64,000 nt of DNA from positions 1-64,000 of the forward strand of contig FTLJ01000603.1 of assembly GCA_900155495.1 (NCBI GenBank), in the 5' to 3' direction. Positions 56,411 through 64,000 of the stretch are shown piece after piece (position 1 is the stretch's first letter; every line of letters starts with the position of its first letter). The notes beneath the pieces are model-generated. The model saw only the letters and a program-made list of their open reading frames with translations, ran no database searches and had not been told where the DNA came from. Both the position numbers and the translations under genes were made by a program. Origin of the DNA: Porogramme epimiltina (lineage: Eukaryota > Basidiomycota > Agaricomycetes > Polyporales > Polyporaceae).

Positions 56411-57849
56411 ACTCATCCTCTCTTGCGGTGACGTATGCCTGGGTGTCGTGAGTCCCAACATGACAGCCAGAATCCCCGACCGATCGCACGCTACGAGTGA
56501 CTTCGATAGCCTCATATACGTTTATCCTGGTGATACCAAGGCCGATTCATGACACAAACCACGAGACGTCGAGCCAAAATGGACAGTAGAGTGCCCATGC
56601 CCGCATGAAAACGTTTTAGCGAGCGTGAAGGTCGAGGAACGGCCTCGGACTTTGTGGTGGGACCTGCTCTAGTAGACAGCAATCGCAAGTCCGGTCGGCC
56701 TAAAGAGATCGAAGAAGCGAGATGAGTAATGCAAGCAAACATGGAAAGCTAATATCCACCACTTCTAGTGAACTCTAGGCTACGATATATGTGCGACTCC
56801 TCGCTACATATTCGGTGCTACCGTAGAATGTCGTCGATTTTGGGGCTGATGGCAAGATTCAGTCCGGATTGCAGAAATCGTGAGTTTTATTCTGTACAGC
56901 CGCGAAGACAGACGGTTCTTCCAAACCACCCTTTGAAGTAGCCTGTGTAGAATGAAAGCGAGAGAGGTTGGAGATGAGAGCGAGCGTGATTTCGAGGTGC
57001 TCGTTGGAAGTTCGCGTGGAAATCAGTGACGTCATCAATACGCTGACAAATTGGCTTCAACAGCGGACGCCGACTCCCGAGGCTAGACCGACCACGTGGG
57101 AGCACCCGCTCGTCGACCGGCGCTACTGGCACCAGTCAATCTCTCTACAGCTCCGAGCTTGCACGGTCCTCCATTCGTCTCACCAGATATACAGCTTTGA
57201 TGCGAATGCATACGATGCCATTCATTGTGGCCAGCTTTAATCGAGGTCGGAGCTGAGAAGTCTTGGTCAAGACTCAGGTGGGCAAGCACAACTTGAAGTG
57301 CCAACTTGTTGTTGACGCACCAACTAGTTGCCGGACGATGGATGTCAACAGACAGAAATTCCCAGATAGTACGTCGTATTCTAGGACAACTTGAACCCTG
57401 TAGTTAATTTTCCATGCATGGTTGATATCAACAGTGCCTCACCCACGCCTGAGGTCACAGGTGGCTTCCCCGGAAAGGCTTCTTGTTTATTGGATCTACG
57501 TCCACCGTCGAATCTGTCACCAGAGCATGTCATTACGCTGAATTGCGCTCGGATGTCCAGGCATTTCCGCGTCGAGCGGGTGGCCATTCCCACCGAGTCA
57601 CCATTACTGCGCTATGAACGCCGTGCTGCTCGTATCTTAGTCATGCATACGCATCTAGAGTCAGGCTGAAGTAGTTGCGCTGATGTGACCAGTGCCGGCG
57701 ATTCCACACCGTCTAAGAAGCACATTGTATTTGAGGTGCAACATGGAGCAATATGAGCTGTGTCTTGGTGAGTGACTCATACCATCACCAACAATTCTCC
57801 GTTTCCATTGATTCATACATGTAACATGGATGCAGAAGCACTATGCGAC
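56411..57849. other. Intergenic with one copy of a 600-bp repeat
   Basis: From about 56790 to 57410 the sequence is a copy of 60155-60760. No gene supported. Confidence 0.55.
56790..57410 (+). repeat. 600-bp dispersed repeat, copy A (partner 60155-60760)
   Basis: Shared words in order: TTCCAAACCACC (partner TCCTCCAAACCACC), GGAGGTTGGAGAT-like segment, GCTGACAAATTG, CTAGACC, ACCACGTGGGAGCACC, CGTCTCA, ATGCGAATGC, AGTTGCCGG, CGATGGAT, GTACGTCGTATTCTA. Both copies have the same orientation, about 3.36 kb apart. Confidence 0.8.
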
Positions 57850-59143
57850 CTACAACTGAGCGGTGAAAATGTCGCCACCAGTCTTCTCCACCTCATCATC
57901 CAAAAATGCGTGCATTGTTTCAGCCGGGTAGTGCCAGTGCGCCTGTCAGGACCAATAGTCAGTAGGCCTAGCCCCTCCCATCTGCCATCAGTGCACCGCG
58001 GACTTACGAAATGGTTCGCCCCCCTGATCCTCAGAGTCGTCACGTTCTTCATCCGGCGCCCCTTCGCTCGTGCCTCGGCTACCTGAGCCTCCACACACCA
58101 CGCCGCGTGGATCGCCTTCCACATCGACCGATCACACCACACCCAACGCACCTCAACCTCCTTTCGTAATTTGCACGCGTCCTCGGGGAGCGCGACGGCG
58201 TCCTCCCACAGCTTCGCGAACATGCCCGCGCGGTGCCCCGCCATGATCAGGAGCTGGTCCGATCCGTCGACGTAGCCGGGAGGCTGGTATACAGTCCTCG
58301 TGCGCTCCTCGGCTGTCATCGTGCGCAACGTAGGAGCGGGTTCACGGTCGGGTGCACCCCGGGCGAGCGTGTCGACGCTGTCGCCGTGCGAGAAGTACCC
58401 GCCCAGCCGCTCAGAGACCGCCTCAGGATTCTCTTCGAGCTGCCCCGGGCGAAGGATAGGTTCGTGGTCGTCGACAGGGGGCGGAAATCCGAAGAGGAAA
58501 CTAGGTCCATCTATATCAGTTGTTTTGTAGGTGAGCGAAGGCGTACGAGAGCTGATAAACAGTAGGGTGACGTACCGTAGAGGACGACGCGTCGCAGATA
58601 CTTGCTCAAATCAATTCCAAAATTACCGTTGTTGGACGACTCGAGGCACCCTAGCAACGCGCTCATCCACACGGTCCCTAGTGACCACCCCATGACCACG
58701 ATCCCGCTCCTCTTCTTTCCAGGCAACATCTCCGGGATACCTCGCTCGCGGATGAGCTCGACGAGAAACTCCAGAAGCTCTTGGCCGCGGCGTCTCGCAA
58801 ACTCGAGTGACATGTCAAACTCGGACGTTGCAATGCCCGGAGCAGCCGGCTGAAGCAGGGCGAGCTCCTCAGGTGGGTATGGTGTGGTCCCTGGATAGTC
58901 GCGCCGATTGACTGTCACGATGCGTGCATTTTGCGCTTGTGCATGGGGGAACATCCTGGTGAAGATCTCTGACGGGTTGCAAAGATGAAGAATGGCGTAA
59001 GCATCGTCATACTCAAAGGAACGTGGACTCGTCGCACCGCTGTGCCATGCATATCCGTGGACCGTTACAAGGGTGGTGTAATCAGTGCTCCCTTCAGGGG
59101 GACCTGTGTCGTGTACAGCGCAGAGACCTGTTGAGCTGACCAT
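57850..59143 (-). CDS. Alpha/beta-hydrolase, unknown substrate
   Basis: Starts MVSSTGLCAVHDTGPP. The core shows a beta strand followed by the oxyanion motif LVTVHGYAWHSG, then RIVTVNRRDYPGTTPY, and the nucleophile elbow IVVMGWSLGTVW (GxSxG with Ser). Later comes a lid-type region (YQPPGYVDGSDQLLIMAG), KAIHAAWCVEAQ, and RIRGANHFAHWHYPAETM, where the catalytic His is expected. It ends DIFTAQL after an intron. About 375 residues. Family members are esterases, epoxide hydrolases or lactonases; the sequence does not decide. An in-frame ATG lies further upstream at 59222, but a TATATAT box at about 59199-59205 would fall inside that longer reading, so ATG 59143 is preferred. The gene sits between the two copies of the 600-bp repeat. 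Confidence 0.83.
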
Positions 59144-59197
59144 CTTGGATCCACGAGGTGAGTGTGTTGCCCCCTTCCTGACCATCGATGGGACCTC

Positions 59198-59206
59198 ATA
59201 TATAGG
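59198..59206 (-). promoter_or_regulatory. TATA box of the alpha/beta-hydrolase gene
   Basis: CTATATATG on the minus strand, about 58 bp before the chosen ATG. Confidence 0.5.
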
Positions 59207-59340
59207 CACGGTGTATATGTCCATCCCACGGTTGCTCGTCAGTCGTCAGTAATGGTACATCACATGGAATTATAGCGCCCACAAGTTCCGACTCCGTCGT
59301 ACTTTGACACGACAAGGATTAGACACCTCAGAGCCGTACA

Positions 59341-59682
59341 ATGACCCAGAGATTGCTGGCTTTTCATCAACACTGCGCTACAAACTTCAGCCATCCCCGT
59401 CCAGCCCAGCACGCGACCCCGTATCTGATCCTCGGAGTTCCACACCATGCATTGGGACATTTATCTCCATATCTGGGAAGGGTCAGCAGAGAGTATGGGC
59501 TGCACGAGGGAGCGGTGGAAAGGTTGAGTGTATGGTGTCATGTTGCCGCGGCCGCCGTTTCGGAAGCATTTCGCGTCTTGAGCGAGGGGCATGATACTTA
59601 CGCCAGAGAGAAGCGTCTTATGTATAGCTTTGAGGGCATGCCATCAGCGCTGGTTCTCCTTGATATCTCCTACGACCCCTAG
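59341..59682 (+). CDS. Possible small protein, 113 residues, unknown
   Basis: A single open frame starting with ATG (MTQRLLAFHQHCATNF) that has a natural amino-acid mix, with segments such as GRVSREYGLHEGAVERL and VAAAAVSEAFRVLSEGHD, and ends VLLDISYDP. No intron, no domain and no clear promoter; it lies right behind the divergent hydrolase promoter. It may be a relic or chance. Confidence 0.28.
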   Translation: MTQRLLAFHQHCATNFSHPRPAQHATPYLILGVPHHALGHLSPYLGRVSREYGLHEGAVERLSVWCHVAAAAVSEAFRVLSEGHDTYAREKRLMYSFEGMPSALVLLDISYDP

Positions 59683-59993
59683 CGTGTGGAACTCGTGCGC
59701 CGACCAGTTTCACATACTTTCGTCAATCGACAGAAGACCCCAACGAAACCAGGGACGAATGGTATTTCAATAGGAAGAGGGGGCGGTTGGGTGCAAGCTC
59801 GATGTACCATTCCGAGAATATAAGCATCTTTGCACGAAGTACAACACGGGTTAGTCGACATGCAAGCATGGTTAGATGTAATCGAACACAGCTTTCCTTT
59901 TCTCTCCAACCAAGGTCCACAGCCCCCCATTCTTCGTAGCCCGCTTAGACCTAAGCTGCTCGCGCTCAGCACGCGCCGCATTTTGAATGGTGA

Positions 59994-60170
59994 TCATCGT
60001 TCCAGGGGGAGGATGGCGCGGAAAATGTGCAGTCTCAGGTTCAACTTGTCGCATGACACGAGGTGCTCGTCGCGGGAGAAGGTAATCAGAATGACGTTCA
60101 TGGCCGGGAAGAGGTCGACGACAGTCTTTCCGTCCTTCGAGAAGCTGTAGGCTGCGGCATATATGCGACT
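59994..60170 (-). pseudogene. Possible 3' relic of an unknown gene
   Basis: A minus-strand frame reads SFSKDGKTVVDLFPAMNVI, then LITFSRDEHLVSCDKLNLR and LHIFRAILPLER before a stop. It looks like true protein but has no start; its upstream side runs into repeat copy B, which may have replaced the 5' part. I do not recognise the family. Confidence 0.3.
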
Positions 60171-60760
60171 CCCCGCTATGGCATATTTGGCATGCGAGCG
60201 TAAAACAGCATTGATTGGCAAGCGTCTGATCATGATGGCGAGACTCGGTCCAGGTCGTAGAAGTCATGGATTATCATGTGCAGAGCCGCGGAGACAAATA
60301 TTTCCTCCAAACCACCATTTGGACTCAGTGTCGTATGTAAGCCGAACGTCAGGGAGGTTGGAGATTAGAGCAAAAACCTGATTCCGAGGCGTTCGCTGGA
60401 GGTTCGAAGGGGAAGTACTGACATTATCAGTATGCTGACAAATTGTCTTCAACGCAGACGCCGAGGCCTAGACCAACCACGTGGGAGCACCTCGCATGAA
60501 ATCCAAGCTGGTCAATCTCTTCCGGACACCCACCGCGCGATCCTACACTCGTCTCATCAGATACGCAACTTTAATGCGAATGCCCACGAAGCTATTCATC
60601 GGAGCCAGCTTGAATCGAGAGGCCAGGGAGCCTTGGTCAAGCTGGCACAAGTATCAACGTTAATCCACCGTTGACTAGTTGCCGGGCGATGGATACCAAC
60701 AGGCTGAAATCCTCAGACGGTACGTCGTATTCTAAGATGACTTGAGACCCGTAGTCAATT
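60155..60760 (+). repeat. 600-bp dispersed repeat, copy B (partner 56790-57410)
   Basis: Direct-orientation partner of 56790-57410. Divergence includes many substitutions and small indels, so the duplication is not recent. Confidence 0.8.
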
Positions 60761-61357
60761 TGAAAATAGGATTGATGTAAACAGTGCCCCACCCACTCCT
60801 GGAGCCACAAACTCCGGGACTCGGGAGTGGATGACCAGTCCAAAGCTGGCCACCTACAAAGGTGACACTGCGCAGTTTCTAGGTGTTGTGGCCACAAACA
60901 GGGACCAATCTTGTTCCGATACATGAAAAGAGAAAAGGCGCGCAGGAGACCACATAGCAGGCCACAGCTATGTGGAGAGAGCGGCTCGCGACGGTGAGGT
61001 ACCGCTAATTTCTAGGCTTTTCTAGCGCATAGAACTTGTGACGGACAAAGAACTGTGTTATGCTGATGAACTCTAGATCGAAAGAGTGACCTAACAAACT
61101 TCCCGCCACCCGAGTATGCTGATGGGGCTGTGGCCCCCAAGCGCTACAGTGCCCGCGAACGTTGTTACGTTCACAGAACGGTTTCGCCAACGCTCTGGTC
61201 CAACAAAGCGCTCGAGCCCCCAGCCACAGACGGGCTCGCACCATAGAAGAGGCGCGCAAGGAATTGGGTATAAATAGGCCAGTCTCTGCGTCGCCCTCCC
61301 TCAACACCTTACTGTCTCTCCCCCACCTTGCACTCCCCTGACGCGCTCGCCGGCACT
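60761..61357. other. Intergenic and promoter
   Basis: No gene. The end carries a strong TATAAATA (61269-61276) and a pyrimidine-rich leader for the gene starting at 61358. Confidence 0.5.
61269..61276 (+). promoter_or_regulatory. TATA box of the gene at 61358
   Basis: TATAAATA 89 bp before the ATG, followed by CTGTCTCTCCCCCACC. Confidence 0.6.
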
Positions 61358-62700
61358 ATGGGGACGTACCACCTCACCCGTCCACCCGACACACTGCAAA
61401 CGTTGACAGATAAGCTTCTCAACCTCCGCCACCCGACGATGTACGTGTTCCGCACTGCTCCCGGCCTTTTCGTGGTGACTTACTTTCTTCATCACGCAGG
61501 AAGGAAGCGGTGCAACACGTCCAGTAGCGAGTTGAGCTCCCTTCATGGGTGTGGCCACAATGAATTCACCGGTTGGCGCATGGCCACGGACGAGGAAATG
61601 GCAGCGGGATTAGTCTTGTGAGCAAGTGCGTCTTGCTGCCCCTGTCGTGCGTGCAAGGGGATCTAAAACCGTATACTGATGCGTGTATTTGATTGGCACC
61701 AGCTGGGCCGATTCGTATGCGCCTCTGTGAGTAGTCACTTTTCCTTCATTTATCTCATCTCACAACTTTGCATAGGCGGATCTGAATCGGCCAACTGCGC
61801 GTCTGTCTATGTGACAGCTCCTAACACGCCGAACACCATCGCATTCCCGGCCTCCGTCGGTGCACACTCCGAGTCCGAGCCGACCGCAACCCGGTCGGCT
61901 CAAACAGCTTCAGTTCCACAACCACAAGAGTGGACGCGGTGAGCGCAGTCCCCGCTAGGCGCCGCTGTGAGTAGTCACTTTTCCTCCATTTATCTCATCT
62001 CACAACGTTGCATAGGCGGATCTGAGATGTTCAAGGACGCTCCCAAGGGACGCTCCCCCGAAGGGTGGAACTCGGTGCTGTGTTTCAGTCGCTGGACCTG
62101 GATCCCTATGGTGATCATGCTGGTTGGGGCGGCGCTCACTCTCGAGATTCTGTTGTGGAAGAATAACAGGGACCAAGGCAAGTTCCATTATAGATCGTGC
62201 CTATTTCGTCACACTCGCTCAACGTATTGCAGGTTGGAAAGCGCCCGGTATCTTCCTGGAGACAAACTCGATTCGGAACTATATCGTGGTGAGTCCAACG
62301 CAACCGAAGTGATCCGTTTGACTAGACCAAGGCGATCGTCGTAGACTTCCATTCCCTCACTCGTGGCCGCGATTGTTCCTCAATATTGGACTGGGCTGTT
62401 ATCAGAGGTCAAGCTGACCCAGGTAAGTTTCGTGCTCCTCTTCACCGTCTCTATTCATATCAGCTTACAGATATTTTGCTCGTTGCTAGCTGCTGCTCAA
62501 TATGGTCGCGCCCTCTAGTGACTGCCAGACTAGTCGGAAGACCGCCCTTTCAGACTACGTCCGACGGGGGTAAGGCAACACAACATCCCGACCCTTGCGA
62601 CGTTATACTAACATTACCTTCATCCTAGTCTTCCCGGGTCGTTCAGCAAGGCTTGCAAGGATCGTGACACGCTGGTGTGGGTGGCCTGTCTACTCTCGGC
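61358..62700 (+). CDS. Uncertain multi-exon gene, possibly decaying, with one membrane segment
   Basis: A good promoter and the start MGTYHLTRPPDTLQTLTD point to a real or recently real gene. Segments that join by plausible introns include LHGCGHNEFTGWRMATDEE and FWADSYAP; then, after a duplicated intron-like block, GWNSVLCFSRWTWIPMVIML with a membrane helix (IPMVIMLVGAALTLEILLW). These are followed by GWKAPGIFLETNSIRNYIV after a possible GC-AG intron, and TKAIVVDFHSLTRGRDCSSI. No single consistent frame from the start to these segments was found: with the first duplicated intron removed in phase, a stop follows. Either the splicing differs from my reading or the gene is broken. The family is not recognised. 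Confidence 0.4.
61726..61785 (+). repeat. Duplicated 60-bp intron-like block, copy A
   Basis: A 49-nt GTGAGT ... CATAG sequence (61727-61775) plus the following GCGGATCTGA. Two mismatches to copy B exactly 240 bp downstream. Confidence 0.9.
61966..62025 (+). repeat. Duplicated 60-bp intron-like block, copy B
   Basis: Intron-like part at 61967-62015, followed by GCGGATCTGA as in copy A. Confidence 0.9.
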
Positions 62701-63458
62701 TGTAACGATGCTGCTCCCATATGCCTCACATTCTCCCCGTCTTCTTCCTCGTCGACTGGACTCCATTGGTCGTCATAGAGAGCAATTGGCTTGCTGTAAG
62801 TGGTATTGTGCTCTGCGAGTTGCGCTGTGGTTGTTCTCGCAGCTCAAACCTTCCTCCCTTACAGCCGACACCGCGCAAACGCTCCTGCTGACGCAAGGAG
62901 AGGCTGTTGTCACCGCATAAACACTCCTGCTGACGCTTGCACATGCGTCGGCAGATTCCCGACCACCGCCGCCCAAACCGTCCACCCTCATCGCCGCAAT
63001 GCCCGCTGTCCGTGACATGCACACCTGGAGACCCTCGTTCTAGGGGCTTTCGGTCGTTGTTGTTTAGAGCAAGAGAGTGAGCAACTACAGAGCAAGAGAG
63101 TGAGCAACTACGAAAGCAAGCGACGCGCCAGATTCTCCCGCACCGATGGCTTTACTGGTCGGCTGCAAGGAGGCCCACTAAGACTGGCTGTATGTAGCGA
63201 GAGGCTCCTCCCTGCCCTCAGGTGTAAAACGTGGCGGTCTCTTAGACCGACGCAGCGTAGTAAAATTTTGTGTAGTTACGGATATAAAATGACCGTCAAC
63301 TTGTAAACATTTATGTCTTTGGAGTGCCCTGCGGTCCTCTGGCACATGAGACAAAGAGTATAAACCTTCTATTATGGGTAGGCTGGTCACTCCCTATCAC
63401 ACTCAACATTGAGACATGATATCATGGTATACTATCACAAAGAAACCTTGGAGTAATG
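62701..63458. other. Intergenic with a short tandem repeat
   Basis: Frames near 62700-62920 (SAVTMLLPYASHSPRLL) are hydrophobic and could belong to the end of the preceding gene, but do not join cleanly. A 23-bp motif is repeated twice at 63066-63111. The 3' end of the second aldo/keto reductase follows. Confidence 0.4.
63066..63111 (+). repeat. 23-bp tandem repeat, two perfect copies
   Basis: The unit begins AGAGCAAGAGAGTGAGC and ends AACTAC; copies at 63066-63088 and 63089-63111. Confidence 0.95.
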
Positions 63459-64000
63459 TCACAGGGTAGGACGAATGGCCGGGGCACGCGGCCACATGTC
63501 GAAGTTGGCAGCGTTCTTCGTGAGAGCAATGTACTCGGTGCCATCGCCCTAAAGCGCATCGATGCCAGCTCAGTAATCTGAGCGGGTATCGAAAGAGTAA
63601 GCGGGCTCGACTCACAATGAACGAGTGGGGGAAGCCCTTCTCGAACGAGAGGACACTCTCCAGGTATTTGATCTGCTCCTCAGAGAGCGCAACGTCAAGT
63701 GCTTCGATGTTGGTCTCAAGGTGTTCGACCTTGCGCCCGCCGATGATCGGGAAGACGTAGGTAGTCTTCTGCATGACGTATGCAATAGCAACCGCTTGGA
63801 TGCTCTTCACGCCGACCTGCTGGGCAACCTCCTCGAGGGCTTTGCACATCTTGCGTTCGTCTGGAGTGCGCTCCCAGCCTGCGCCCGACGACGTACGACC
63901 TGCGCAGATACCATATCATCAGCCTGAGATAGACGTCGAAAGTGAATCGTTGTAACTTACCGTTTTCACCGGTCTGGCGCCGCCTCTCTTCTTCCTCGTC
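63459..64000 (-). CDS. Aldo/keto reductase, AAD type, copy 2 (3' part only)
   Basis: The gene enters from beyond the right edge. The visible part matches the C-terminal third of the aldo/keto reductase at 54.8-56.3 kb: [76 protein letters not shown], then after an intron GDGTEYIALTKNAANFDMWP and the end RAPAIRPTL. The cofactor-binding segment after GGRK is kept. Intron positions near 63560-63610 and 63900-63960 match copy 1. The two genes have the same orientation about 8 kb apart. Confidence 0.9.

Noticed and set aside
56790..60760. The direct repeats as long terminal repeats of a retrotransposon
   Set aside because: The interior encodes an intron-containing hydrolase, with no reverse transcriptase, protease or integrase, and the repeat ends do not show a clear TG...CA pair.

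Overview
The window is nuclear DNA of a filamentous basidiomycete, most likely a wood- or litter-decaying agaricomycete. Genes are split by many short GT-AG introns of about 45-90 nt, several with CTGAC/CTAAC-like branch sites. Coding DNA is GC-rich. Gene content is fungal (Vps26, Rtf1, Sof1, a yeast-type tRNA dehydratase) plus expanded secreted families (thaumatin-like proteins, sedolisin, TAP-like serine peptidases, aryl-alcohol-type aldo/keto reductases). A 51-N gap shows this is a draft assembly. I saw no rRNA, tRNA, CRISPR array or intact transposon.

Layout. 1-9.5 kb: the 5' part of an unknown coiled-coil protein (-), retromer VPS26 (+), tRNA threonylcarbamoyladenosine dehydratase (-) and a large unknown multispanning membrane protein (+). 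10.2-11.1 kb: a small secreted protein with a GPI-like tail (-). 11.9-21.3 kb: four tandem thaumatin-like genes, all on the minus strand, each with a TATAAAAG box and each with a 7-nt microexon; the last two copies form a tandem duplication of about 1.8 kb. 22.8-24.3 kb: a short-chain dehydrogenase (+). 24.6-30.3 kb: a tandem pair of membrane-anchored TAP-like S33 peptidases (-), the first interrupted by the gap. 31.0-35.3 kb: RTF1 (-) and SOF1 (+) sharing a 242-bp divergent promoter.

35.3-41.5 kb is a gene-poor island with one candidate mitochondrial membrane protein. Then follow a sedolisin (41.6-43.9 kb, +), an unknown tail-anchored protein (45.5-47.3 kb, +), a decayed copy of the tRNA dehydratase (48.5-49.1 kb, +), an orphan proline-rich membrane protein (49.6-50.8 kb, +) lying between two copies of a dispersed repeat, and a third, secreted TAP-like peptidase (52.2-54.5 kb, +). 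The end holds an aldo/keto reductase (54.8-56.3 kb, -), an alpha/beta hydrolase (57.8-59.1 kb, -) lying between two copies of a 600-bp repeat, an uncertain multi-exon gene with a duplicated intron-like block (61.4-62.7 kb, +), and the 3' end of a second aldo/keto reductase (63.5 kb to the window end, -).

How the genes relate: the conserved housekeeping genes are single copy and well preserved, while secreted and metabolic families between them grow by local tandem duplication. The sedolisin and three TAP-like enzymes together suggest extracellular or cell-surface release of tripeptides from protein. The thaumatin-like array suggests cell-wall glucan remodelling or defence. No metabolic gene cluster with a core synthase is present.
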